A DNA stretch of 64,000 nucleotides from Ophiocordyceps camponoti-saundersi (nom. inval.) (Eukaryota; Ascomycota; Sordariomycetes; Hypocreales; Ophiocordycipitaceae), in assembly GCA_003339415.1 (NCBI GenBank), contig PDHQ01000149.1, positions 21,221 through 85,220 of the forward strand. Direction: 5' to 3'. Below the pieces are notes generated by a model, which did no database searches, had not been told where the DNA came from, and worked only from the letters and a program-made list of their open reading frames with translations. Numbering within the stretch: the stretch's first letter is position 1; the number at the start of each line of letters is the position of its first letter. The position numbers and the translations under genes are program-made. Positions 12,276 through 23,784 of the stretch are shown piece by piece.

Positions 12276-12700
12276 GTAAGTGCCTGCGTCTGCTTTTGCC
12301 CTTCCCCCGCCGCCTTCGTCACCCGTCTGCCCTGCCACCTGTGGCCGGCTTCAGCCTCGACCTCGACGCTCGTGGCTTCGCTTTAGCTGCTTCGGCGGTC
12401 CTCTGGCGGCCTCTTCAGATGGTCGATTTGATGGAATCGATGGTCTTCGTGCCGTTGATGATTCTGTGCCTCTTGTTTCGGCTCTTCTGCCCTGCATTGG
12501 CCCGCAATCGCTTCCCTCCTCTCCTTCAGCCTCGCCATCGCATTTTCATCGTCCTGTGCTCCGGCCGGCGTGTCTCCACGGTCTGGCATCGCTGCCGGGC
12601 GTCACTGTCGTTTCTCGGGTCGCAAACATCACTCTACCGGACCGAAGCTGTCAAAGCTGTTGCAACTCAATCAACGCTTGCTAACTTTGCTGTCTCTTAG
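12276..12700 (+). other. Predicted 5' leader intron of CHD1
   Basis: A canonical donor GTAAGT at 12276 and the acceptor TCTCTTAG ending at 12700, preceded by a perfect TGCTAAC branch sequence (about 12679-12685), outline a 425-nt intron ending 27 bases before the CHD1 ATG. Just before the donor is a minimal upstream ORF (ATGAATCTGTAA, 12268-12279) whose stop codon overlaps the donor, so splicing would remove that stop. The intron itself is an inference from consensus sequences. Confidence 0.6.
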
Positions 12701-12727
12701 CCATCCCGACCCGCGAAAGCCGTCGTC

Positions 12728-15700
12728 ATGTCCACCCCTACCGAAGGGGGTTCCGTCAACGGACATTCGTCTCCCGAAGATGCCATGAAGTCGTCCGCCT
12801 CTCCTGAGCGTGGCCATAGCCATACTCCTCTCCCCGACGCCCATTCATCACCCTCCATCGCTGAGGACCGAAATGGCGAGACCTCGAGTCACTCGAATGA
12901 GCAACAAGCAATGTCGCCGAGTAACGAGGCTTCGAGCCGTGCCGACGCCTCGGACGATGCCGACTATGAGATGCAAGATGGTGTCCCCAACGACGACGTT
13001 GGCCAAGCTCGTGAGAGCTCCATTGACTCGCCTCGACCGCCGAAGCGTAAATCTCCTGTCGTCGAAGACGAATTCATTAAAGCAAACCCGACCTTGTACG
13101 GGTTACGACGAAGTGTAAGATAAGATCCCCACAAACCCACCAGCGTTCTACAAGCTACTGACACACATATCATGCAGACTCGAGCCAGAGAAGTACGCAA
13201 ATTTGTAAGTCTCGATCCGCTCCCAGTTGTTGTAGCAGACCGTGTCGCTAAATGACTATCAGGTTGAGTCCGATGACTCCGTCACCGATGTAGAGCCTAC
13301 AACACGTCGGCAGAACAAGCGCCGCCGAATCAACCAGTCACATCCTTGTAAGCGAAAAGCCCCGACTTCCTCGACTTCCCTCCCTGTCTCGGCTCACAAG
13401 ACGACTTCAGCTTCGAAGAGGGGCACGCCTGCACTGCAGCAGTCTAGTAACAACGACTCCGACTCTGACTCCGATGTCTATGGCGGAGCTCGAGCAAGAA
13501 GCCAGCAGAAGAAGGCGAGGTTGCAACGCGAGTCGCAGCCAGCTCTGGCTCTTGCCGAGAAGAGATGGTCCAACCGCCGTGCCGCTCAGCAAGTACAGCA
13601 GGGCGCTTATGAGGAGAGCGACTTTGAGGACGAGGAGGATCTCGAGCAAGCCGGTGCCTATTACGTCGCTGACTACGTCGACGACTCTCCCTACGTTGAA
13701 AAGGTCGTTCGTCATCGGGTCAAGGACGGGCTGGACATGCAATACGACTCTAGCCGCCACGACTTTGAATACTTCATTAAATGGCAAGGCAAGTCTCACA
13801 TTCACGATACCTGGGAGACGATTGAAGAACTTCGCAATGTTCGTGGCTTTCGCAAGGTCGAAAATTACTTCCGCAAAGTCGTTGAGCAAGAACTCGACAT
13901 TCGGTTTGGCGATGACGTGCCCCCTGAGAGCAAGGAGCAATTCTTTCTCGACCGAGAGAGGGTAGAGGAAGCTTTCGAGGACTTCACCAAAGTTGAACGG
14001 GTCGTCGCCGTTCGTGACGGAGACGAAGAAACCGAGTACTTCGTCAAGTGGAAGGGCCTCACATACGAGGAATGTACCTGGGAGCGCGCCTCGGAAATCA
14101 GCGCCAGCTTCCAGGACAAAATCGACCAATACCTGAATCGGGCGTCCAGATCATGGCAGTCGGACCGCCGGGAGACCAGCCTGGAGACGCGCTCGAGAAT
14201 GACCAAGCTGGAAAAGCAGCCCGACTACATCAAGGGCGGCGAACTTCGCCAGTTCCAACTGAAGGGCCTCAACTTTCTCTGCCTCAACTGGACGCGAGGC
14301 AACAACGTGATTCTCGCCGACGAGATGGGCCTGGGCAAAACTGTCCAGACGGTTTCTTTTCTCAGCTGGCTACGCAACGAACGCCAACAAGAGGGCCCCT
14401 CCCTTGTAGTCGCGCCGCTCAGCGTCATTCCTGCCTGGTGCGATACTTTCAATACCTGGGCTCCCGATATGAACTACGTCGTCTATCTCGGCCCTGAGGA
14501 GTCACGAAACATCATTCGCGAGAACGAGCTCATGGAGGGAGGCAACCCTAAGAAGCCAAAGTTCAATGTGTTGGTGACTTCTTATGAGTTCATTCTTCTC
14601 GACTGGCAATTTCTTCAGTCTATCAAGTGGCAAGCCCTCGCTGTCGATGAGGCCCATCGTCTCAAGAACCGAGAGTCCCAGCTCTATTCGAGGCTTCTAG
14701 GCTTCGGCGTTCCGTGCAAGGTCTTGATCACGGGCACGCCGATTCAGAATAATCTGGCGGAGCTGTCGGCTCTTCTCGACTTCCTGAACCCCGGAAAGGT
14801 CAACATCGACGAAGATCTTGACTCTCTTTCAGCTGTCGACGCCCAGGAGAAGCTTCAAGAGCTTCATACGGCCATCGCGCCCTACATCCTGCGGAGGACA
14901 AAAGAGACTGTAGAGTCAGATCTGCCTCCGAAGACGGAGAAGATCATTCGAGTCGAGCTATCCGACGTCCAGCTGGAGTATTACAAGAACATCCTGACAA
15001 GAAATTATGCGGCTTTGTGTGACGCCACCGGTGGCCACAAGAACTCGCTACTCAACATCATGATGGAGTTGAAAAAAATCAGCAACCATCCGTACATGTT
15101 TCCGGGCGCAGAGGAGCGCGTGTTGGCTGGCAGCGTTCGTCGCGAAGATCAAATCAAAGGATTGATTGCAAGTAGCGGCAAGATGATGCTCCTGGACCAG
15201 CTCTTGTCGAAGCTGAAAAAGGACGACCACCGCGTGTTGATCTTTAGCCAGATGGTCAAGATGCTCGACATTCTTGGTGACTACCTGTCTCTCAGAGGTT
15301 ACAAGTTTCAACGACTGGACGGGACCATCGCAGCGGGCCCTCGCCGGATGGCGATCAACCACTTTAATGCCGAGGACAGCGACGACTTTTGCTTCCTTCT
15401 TTCCACGCGAGCCGGAGGTCTAGGCATCAATCTCATGACTGCCGACACTGTCATCATCTTCGATTCGGATTGGAACCCTCAGGCCGATCTACAGGCAATG
15501 GCCAGGGCTCACCGGATTGGCCAAAAAAGGCCTGTCAACATTTACCGTCTTGTCTCCAAAGAGACGGTCGAAGAGGAGGTGTTGGAACGGGCGCGAAACA
15601 AGCTTCTTCTCGAATACTTGACGATCCAAGCCGGTGTTACAGATGATGGCAAGGCGGCATTCCAGGAGAAGTTGAACATGAAGGGTCTCAAGACGGACGG

Positions 15701-17946
15701 TCCCTCGTCCTCGGAGGATATCCAGCTGGTGTTGAAGATGCGTTCTTCTAAGATGTTCGAATTGAGCGGTAACCAAGAGCGGCTTGAGCAGCTCGACATC
15801 GACTCGATCCTGGAAAACGCCGAGATCACCAAGACCAAGGTGGATGACAAAATGAACCTCAGCAGTGGCGGCATCGACTGGGATAATTTTATGCAGTTTA
15901 CCGATGTCAAGGTGGACGACATCAACCTTGACTGGGATCAGATCATCCCTGCCGATAAGCTGGCGGAGATCAAGGCCGAGGAAGACAAGCGGCATCACGA
16001 GGAGTACGTCGCCAAAGTCGCGGCCGAGAGCGCGCCTCGGAGGGCGACGATGAAGAACCGTGGCAAAGAGAATGAGCGGGCGAATAGGCTCAAGAAACGG
16101 CAGCGGGAACAGCAGCAGGAAGAAGAAGAACAGCGGGCCCTCATGGCAGATCCAAAACGACCCCTCAGTGACAAAGAGCAGCGCAACCTCATCAAGGCCT
16201 ACTTCCGATATGGGTCCATGGACGACCGCAGTGACGACATCATCCAAGAGGCCAAGCTGGCTGAGAGAGATCCCGAGTTTGTCAAGTCGGTGCTGAATGA
16301 CTTCATCGAGGCTGCGAAGCAAGCTGTAGAGGACAACAACAACAGGATGGCCGAGGAGGAGAAGAAAATCGGCAGGCCGTTGACGAAGAAAGACAGGAAA
16401 GCAGTCTTGATCGACTTTGGGGAGTTGAAGAAGATCAACGCGGAGACGGCGATTGAGCGGCCTCAGCAGCTCCAGCTACTTCGACAGGCAATAAGGAGTC
16501 AATCGGACTGGAGATCGTTCCGACTACCCGACGCCACAAAGGGTGCAAACTACAGCTGCCCTTGGGGGGCCAGAGAAGATGCGCTGCTCCTGGTCGGCAT
16601 AGACAGGCATGGCTTTGGCGCTTGGGTTCAGATTCGAGACGATCCAATGCTGGAAATGGCGGACAAACTCTTTCTCGAGGAGCACAGAGTGGGGAAGAAG
16701 GAGGAACGATCCAAAGCCAACGACAGGCTCAAAGCCCCTGGCGCGGTGCATCTGGTTCGCCGGTCGGAATATCTCCTCTCGGTGTTGCAGTCAAAACACT
16801 CTAGTGATCGCGCGGCGCAGAAGGCCGTGGACAACCATCACCGAAACAACAAGAAGCACCACCTGGCTAATGGTCATCGGGGAAGTGGCACCGCCTCGCC
16901 GGCACCTCACGTGGCCAAGAAGAATCGTGATCGGGAGCGTGATCGAGAACGGGACTTGTCACATAACGAGCCCCTTCGACCACGCAACCATCATCCCGAT
17001 GACCGCGCTTCTTCTCGACTCGACTTTAAGCGAAAGCACGTCGGCTATGACGATGGCCGCAGCCCCAAGCATCGCCGCGCAGATGACGGGCGTCGTTTGA
17101 GCTCGCACGGAGACGACCGAGAGCGGATGGAGAAGCGGCGTCCCCGCGACGAAGATGAGCCACACCGCGATAGGCATCGACACGACCGCCGGGACGATGA
17201 CTATCGTCGCGACGACTACCGCCGGGACGACCACCGCCGGGACGATCACCGCCGGGATGACCATCGCCGGGACGACCACCGTCGGGATGACCATCGCCGA
17301 GACGACCACCGTCGAGATGACCATCGCCGAGACGACCACCGTCGAGATGACCATCGCCGAGACGACCGACGCCGAGACGACCATCGTCGCGGCGACGATC
17401 GGCCCAGCAATCGGGACCGAGATCATCAAGAGGCCCGGCAGCAGGACGAGCGCAGATCCAATGCCGTTCGAAGGCTCGATGAGCTTCGGCGCATAGGCGA
17501 CAACAAGGATCAGCGGGACATGGACAACGACGCCATGATTTGGTTCCTGCTGAGGCCGGTGCGGGCAAACTTTGAAAGGATACTGTCGACAACCAAGGAG
17601 GCAGTTAAGTCGAGCAAGGAGCGAGCGAACATCTTCGGCGATGAGTTGCTGGTTATTGGCCGCTTCCTCGACCGGAAGTTTCCCGAAAAGAGCGACCAGG
17701 AGATGAAAGATAACTTTTGGTGAGTGAGGCCATGTCAAAGTAAACGATGGCTTGGCGAACTGACTCGTTGTTTTTAGGAACTTTTTGGCAGCGCTATGGC
17801 CGGTGGATGACACCAGCAAGAGAGTCACGGGACAGCGACTGAATAACATGTACCGCACATTGGACGCTCGCCAAAAACAAGCCGGAAAGGAGTCCAAATC
17901 GACCGGCTCTGGGCAGGCCAACGGTGGGACGAGCCGCAGGCCATGA
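12728..17946 (+). CDS. CHD1: Chromodomain-helicase-DNA-binding chromatin remodeller Chd1
   Basis: Exons are 12728-13114, 13178-13204 (27 nt), 13263-17719 and 17778-17946, giving 1,679 aa. Order of domains: an acidic Ser-rich N-terminus; tandem chromodomains (about residues 280-350, with FEYFIKWQGKSHIHDTWE, and about 378-425, EYFVKWKGLTYEECTWE); SNF2 ATPase with Walker A DEMGLGKT (about 488), DEAH box (about 600) and helicase C (STRAGGLGINLMTADT); a SANT/SLIDE-type DNA-binding region; and a CHCT/DUF4208-type C-terminal domain (about 1564-1640) spliced at DNFW-NFLAALWPVDD. Chd1 spaces nucleosomes behind RNA polymerase II. Between the DNA-binding region and CHCT is a disordered insert with a pentapeptide repeat (RRDDH)n, encoded by a minisatellite. 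The start ATG opens MSTPTEGG and is preceded by a predicted leader intron. Confidence 0.97.
17195..17400 (+). repeat. Coding minisatellite in CHD1 (15-bp unit, RRDDH/Y)
   Basis: About thirteen 15-bp units encode Arg-Arg-Asp-Asp-His/Tyr. Within the array the units alternate in synonymous spelling, so that a 30-bp higher-order unit (CGCCGAGACGACCAC followed by CGTCGAGATGACCAT) is repeated almost exactly about three times near 17287-17367. Every unit keeps the reading frame. The array gives a charge-balanced Arg/Asp tract and creates long antisense ORFs that are artefacts. Confidence 0.9.
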
Positions 17947-18680
17947 AGCGGAAGCAGTTCGGAGCCGCTAATTTCCAATTGGCAAATTTTCCGCATCGGC
18001 AGGTGTTTGGTACAAGGGGCTGGAAGATTATTGTTTTACGGCGTGGGCATTCGAGAGCACATACCCCCGATTTGCATGAGAGGTACGAAGGCTGAGAAAG
18101 AGAAGTTGTTTGGCATGGCAAAGGTCGTCCGAGCCGTGATGATGCGGAAAGACGACAGCGGCCAGCTCATCTTTCAAGCCATTGCTATGTTCCTCTCCAT
18201 TTCTGTTTCTCCTACATCTCCGTTTTTTTTTTCATCTCCAACTCTCTCTTTCTATGTGCGTGAGGCCTGCAACCGTCACGCTACGAAGGGCAGGGGATCG
18301 AAGCGTGTGGAGCTTAAAGATGTGCAGCGAAGCGATTAGGGATATAGAGGAGGTGTTCCGAGTTGAGTTGAGGAGATGTGGTGCAGCGGTTCAGGGGGGG
18401 GGGGGGGGGGAGAAGGAAGGGCATTCTATACCCGCTACTGTTTGTAGCCAGCCAGGCGGATGAGATACAAATAAGGAAGCTATCATGATATCGAAGAGAC
18501 TCGCATGAGTTGTAGATGTGTCTTGTCTTTCAGCGTAACTACCGGTCATATGACCCCGTTTCCTGTTCCACACGTTCTAAGCCCTTCCACCACTAACGGC
18601 GTACATAAGCATCCGGGTATTCATGACCGAACCTTGGTTAGTGAAGGCAGGCACGGCGACTGGCACACGGTACGACATTC

Positions 18681-18717
<37 letters not shown>

Positions 18718-18966
18718 CGCCTCCCTCTCTCCTTCATCTGCTTCCTTCCCTGAGGTATGGGAAACTGAAAGTGTCTGACGAGGCTGCAGTGTTACGTCGC
18801 AGAAGCCAATCATTGGCTCATACTGCTGGACGAGGACATCAGCCTATGGCTGAAGAGAGAAGATGGCTGGTCTTACGGCAGACGTGCCCGCCATTTGTGG
18901 GAGGGCACTTCTTCCAACACTCGGCCGACCAGTGACTCTCATCAACCGTTGTACGCCAACTATCTG
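17947..18966. other. Intergenic region CHD1 / NLR
   Basis: About 1 kb. It holds the CHD1 3' untranslated region, a G17 homopolymer (18394-18410), a (CT)n microsatellite (18691-18717) and then the NLR promoter. An ORF reading through 18895-18966 in the NLR frame lacks an ATG, so the NLR start is placed at 18967. Nothing else supported. Confidence 0.55.
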
Positions 18967-21900
18967 ATGGAGCGATTCGGAGCAAAGCTTCGACGGTGGA
19001 AGCAGCGTCAGACAGGCAACAGGCCTGCCGAGACTTATCAGCAGCAGACGAGAGAAACCGACGTACAGGGTGATACACCGTGCCCCGAGGCAGATGTGCC
19101 CTCGATCCCTCCCCCGTTTCCCGACGGAGTCGAAATACTGCACGACTGCGACGATGCCACTGTGGACATTTGCTTCGTCCACGGGCTGACTGGGAACCGA
19201 CGCAGCACCTGGACCTCAAAGGGGCAATCCCAACCCTGGCCACAGACGCTGCTGCCATCCAAGCTCAACAAGACTCGCGTCCTGAGCTATGGCTACGATG
19301 CATATATCTTGCGGACGTCTGGAATATCAAAGAATGGGCTGGCTGACCATGCTAAGAATCTCCTCAATGACTTGACCGCCGATAGAGCGTCTTCGCGCGC
19401 GTCTTCTCGACCGCTCATCTTTGTCGCTCACAGCCTGGGTGGCCTCGTCTGCAAAGAAGCTCTTCTTCTATCACGAAACTACCCCGAGCCGCATCTCCGA
19501 GGAGTTTTCAACTGTACCAAGGCCATTGCCTTCATGGGCACTCCTCACAGGGGATCTTGGATGGCCGATTGGGTCAGCATCCCAGCCAAGTCTCTTGGAA
19601 TTGTCATTTCTACCAATAAGATGCTGTTGGAAACTTTGAAGACGGACGATCAGTATCTTCAGTCTGTTCAAGATCGCTTCTGGTCCATGGTGCGGGAGCA
19701 GCATATGGCCAACCGACACCTCGATATTACGTGCTTCTTTGAAGAGCTGACCATGCCCGGGATCGGACGAGCCATCGTCTCCAAGGAGTCAGCAACTATT
19801 GAGGGATACAATGCGTTTAGCATTCACGCCAATCATAGCGATATGGTCAAATTTGGCTCCGCGGATGACAACGGTTTCAAAAGACTGCTTGGCGAGCTTA
19901 TCAGATGGGAATCGCGAGAGTGTGAGAACTACTGAGCTTAGCATCTACGAATACAAGCTGATTCTCTGAAGCTGAATGCGTATCCAAGGCTGTGCCACAG
20001 CTGTCGCCCGCCAGTCTGGAATGCCTGAAGTCACTTGCTTTTCCAGAAATGTCAGGTCGGTCTCATGATATCAAGACCGCAGCCGATGGGACATGCGAGT
20101 GGTTATTTCAACACGAAGAGTACAAGAGCTGGGCGTTCTGTGACCGGGGCCTACTCTGGATTAAAGGGAAGCCTGGCTCTGGGAAATCGACGTTACTGCG
20201 ACACGTCCTGAATGTCATGGAACACCAAGCCCAAGACGATGGCCGAGAGAGGTCACTCATTCTGTCATTCTTCTTTCATGGTCGTGGAAATGACCTCCAA
20301 AAGTCGCCGCTCGGACTCTTCCGGTCTCTCCTCCACCAGCTCGGCCACGTCTCTGATGCGTTGACAGATGTCGTGGCCACTTTCGAACACCGGCACGCAA
20401 CTTACGGTAATAAGTGGCAATGGCATCCGGGCGAACTGCAACGCTTCTTCAACTCTTCGCTTCTCAAGGCCCTGGAGAATCACTCAGTTGTTCTACTCGT
20501 CGACGCGCTAGACGAATGTGGTGAAGAGAATGCAGTGCAGCTTATTGGCGATTTCAAAGCTATGCTGCGCCGGTACCTGGGCTCCAACAGGTTTCGTATC
20601 TGCTTTACCTGTCGACATTATCCGATTCTAAGTCTGGAAGAAATTCATGCTCCGGAAACAGGGTCGAGTTTCAAAGCAAGTGACTTTGAGCTATGCATCG
20701 ATAATGAGAACAAGGACGATATCCGGACTTTGGTCCGTAACGAGCTCTCTTCACTCTCTGCGGGACCACTGTCCACGATCCCGGAATTGATCACCAACCG
20801 CGCCAATGGTATCTTCATGTGGGCGTTACTGATGGTAAAGCAAGTTCTACAACTTAATCGGAAAGGTGCCGCACCCAAGAAGATCGAGGCCGCTATCTAT
20901 TCAGTCCCCCAAGAGCTTGACAAGCTATACCTCGAACTCATTTCAGAAGCGGCTCCCGAGTCTCGAGTGCTATTCAGATGGATCTCGTTTGCCACAGCGC
21001 CATTGTCGCTGGACGAGCTGCGATGGGCGATGCATATCGGGGCTGATTGTCAACACGACGCACTATCCAAATGCCAGCAGGCGGAAGATTTCATTTACGA
21101 CAACGACAGGATGAAGCGGCAGGTTCAGACTCTCAGCTGCGGACTAGCCGAGGTTTCTCCTCTATGGGTCGTTCAGTTCATTCATCAGTCCGTCAAGGAC
21201 TTCTTCGTTACCACGTCGACGGGCCAACGGGTGTTGGACGGGACCACCACCACCCCAGACCTGGTAGTCCCAATGGCGCACTCTCGACTTTCTAGACACT
21301 GCCTCCACTACTTGGAAATGAAGGAGATCCAAGAAATCAACGACCGCTGCCTGATTCAAGCAAGAACCGAATTCCCTTTCCTGACCTACACCGCGAAGTC
21401 ATGGATGTTGCACTTGAAACAAAGCGATGATGAGCGGATCTATCAAGACGATCCGAGGCAATATTTCGTCTTGCCATCCAACACTATCGTGGAACAATTG
21501 CTATTCCTCATGAACATGATGTCCGGCAAATATGATAAATATAGAATACAGTGTCTTTCGGACACTGTTCTACCGGATTCTCCGGGGGCTTGTCTATCGC
21601 ACATCGTATCATACTATGGGGTGTTGGGAGCTTTGAAGGCCATCTATGGTGGTGTGGACCAAGCTGAAAGTAATATCGACGCCCGAGACTACTGCGAGCG
21701 GACGCCGCTTTCGTGGGCCGCCGAAAATGGATGCGAAGCCATCGTACGTTTCCTCCTCGAGCGAGGCGCCCAGAGCAAAGCATCGGATGATACGGGCCGG
21801 ACGCCATTTTTTTACGCCGCCAGTGCAGGGAACGAGGCTATCGTACGATTACTTTTCGAGCAAGGCGCCCAGATCGAGACATCAGATTGTTATGGTCAGA

Positions 21901-22952
21901 CGCCGCTTATGAAAGCTGCTCAAAAGGGGAATACAGAGGTTGTCCGGTTCCTCCTTCAGCTAGGCGCCCAGGTCGAAGCATCGAATACTTCTGGCCAGAC
22001 GCCGCTTTCGATAGCCGCCGGGGAAGGGCACGAGGCTATCGTCAGGATCCTTCTCGAACGAGGTGCCCAGATCGAAGCATCGGATAATGGGGGCCAGAGG
22101 CCGATATATTACGCCGCCAAGGCAGGAAAGGAGGCTATCGTCAGGATCCTTATCGAGCGAGGTGCCCAGCTCGAAGCATCGGATGATAAGGGCCGGACGC
22201 CAATTTTTCTCGCTCTCAGGACGGAGGTCATCTTACGGTTACTTCTCGAGCAAGGCGCCCAGATCCAGGTCAAGGATAAGTCTGGCTCGACGCCGCTATT
22301 TTACGCCGCTAGTTGGGGGTTAAAGGAGGGCGTACGACTACTTCTCGATTGGGGCGCCCAGATCGAGGCGGCAGATAGGTGTGGCCGGACGCCGCTTTCA
22401 TGGGCCGCTAGTATGTTGAAAGAAGAGGTTGTACAACTTCTACTCGACCGAGGCGCTAAGATTGAGTCAGTGGACAAGGATGGTCGGACGCCGCTATCGT
22501 GGGTTGCCTCCTGCGATGAGGAACACAACGTCGACTTCATGAGGGCCACTGTGGGACTGCTCTTCGATCGGGGTGCGCAGATCGAGGCGGCGGATAGGTG
22601 CGGCCGGACGCCGCTTTCATGGGCCGCTTATGGGGTGAAGACAGAGGTCGTGCGACAACTTCTCGACCGAGGCGCTCAGATCGAGTCAGTGGATAAAAAT
22701 GGTCGGACGCCGCTATCGTGGGCGGCCTCCTGCAATAATCCATACTTCATCGGCTCTGCGAGAAATACTGTGAAACTGCTCCTCGATCAGGGTGCGCAGA
22801 TCGAGGCGGCAGATAGGAACGGACGAACGCCACGTTGGTGGGCCTCCAAGAGGGGCAAAAGAGCCATCGCAGAGCTTCTACAGTCACGGGGTGCTCAGAC
22901 TCCCTCTCCGGATGTTCTCGACGACAGCGAAGACAGCGACGACAGCGACTGA
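18967..22952 (+). CDS. Fungal NLR-like receptor: esterase - NACHT - ankyrin repeats
   Basis: Two exons, 18967-19921 and 19972-22952 (50-nt intron, GTGAGA...AAG), give 1,311 aa. The first in-frame ATG opens MERFGAKLRRWKQ. Residues about 60-310 form an alpha/beta-hydrolase (SesB/DUF676-like): oxyanion motif VHGLTGNRRSTW, nucleophile Ser156 in AHSLGGLVCKEAL, GTPHRGSWMADW, and a likely catalytic His290 in HANHSDMVKF. A NACHT NTPase follows: Walker A GKPGSGKST (about 384-392) and Walker B LLVDALDECGEE (about 491-502). After a winged-helix-type region and linker come 12 ankyrin repeats (about 885-1290), then an acidic tail DDSEDSDDSD. Fungal proteins with this layout are STAND/NLR receptors linked to heterokaryon incompatibility and non-self response: repeats sense a ligand, NACHT oligomerises, and the N-terminal enzyme executes. 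The role here is inferred from architecture; no ligand or partner gene is visible beside it. Confidence 0.9.
21670..22900 (+). repeat. Ankyrin repeat array with duplicated 219-bp higher-order unit
   Basis: Twelve repeats of 31-40 codons share the core GRTPLSWAA...LLLDRGAQIEA. Repeats 8+9 and 10+11 form two near-identical 73-codon (219-bp) units: ATCGAGGCGGC begins at 22362, 22581 and again, for the partial third copy, at 22800. Within each unit a standard 33-residue repeat (IEAADRCGRTPLSWAA) is followed by a 40-residue repeat (IESVDKxGRTPLSWxAS) with a seven-residue insertion in the helix loop. Confidence 0.9.
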
Positions 22953-23784
22953 AGTCACATAAGCGACGACCATATATGTACATCTACCTGGCCAGGTAAG
23001 AGTCAGAAAGATGGTGGCGAATAATTTGGTTCTTTTCAGTACGACTTGAGGCTGATGGGAGGAACTCTACGCATATTTAGCAACAAAAGCAGACAAACTT
23101 GAGAGTCTTTGAAGCCCGATATCTTGAACACTCATGACACAACAGATGGATAGCAGTCTTCTCGATTCCGTCTGTGGCCAACGGTAGATCGGGACTGGAT
23201 CCCACCTCGCAGGAACCGTTGAGGCGGAATCCTCCCCTCGAGACAGCTGGTTTGGCCGCGCCGTGCCGGACGTGGCACGTAAACGAGTCCGGGGAAGCCA
23301 CTTTCCTGCCAGGGCACCGAGTGCTTAGATGCCGATGGAAGCTTGACAAGTACATCTGTAAGAGAAAGGTGTGAGAGACTGTTGAGGAGGAGTCCAGGTC
23401 AAGTGTAAGTGGATGAAGTGCTCTGGGATCCACGTGACTCTGCGGCAAGCTGTAGGCGGCTGACAGTGAGGCTATTTATATGCATATTTGCGGCTATTTA
23501 TATGCATATTTGCAGATATCTACATATCTACATATACTGTCACACGATCGTTATATAAGCGGAAATAACCAGTGCACCTCTCGAGGCGCGTTCTCATTTT
23601 GGCCTATTTGGCACGGGGTAATCAAGCTGGCTCTGTTTCCTAACATATACCCTTTACTTGCATGGGAATCACATCACCTCTCTACCTAGTTCACCTTCAC
23701 CCACCACTAAGAAGCTTCTCATCCTTCACCCTCCCGAAGCACCTTCTTCGCCCAACAAACCCTACTCAACTCAACTCAACCAAC
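22953..23784. promoter_or_regulatory. Intergenic region NLR / MET22
   Basis: This 832-bp region contains a CACGTG (23433-23438), a perfect tandem 22-bp duplication (23470-23513) and AT-rich TATA-like sequence up to about 23560, then a pyrimidine-rich stretch before the MET22 ATG. ORFs of up to 123 codons on the minus strand have no supporting features. Confidence 0.5.
23470..23513. repeat. Perfect 22-bp tandem duplication
   Basis: Two exact head-to-tail copies, 23470-23491 and 23492-23513, each contain the AT-rich core ATATGCATAT. They lie about 270 bp upstream of the MET22 start codon and could be a promoter element duplication. Confidence 0.9.

Noticed and set aside
17195..17400. CRISPR-like regular repeat
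   Set aside because: The units are contiguous 15-bp coding repeats without spacers, in a eukaryotic gene.
16959..17996. 345-codon ORF on the minus strand across the 3' end of CHD1
   Set aside because: It is antisense to a conserved helicase gene and repeats itself because of the RRDDH minisatellite; both opposing frames stay open there because of codon bias.
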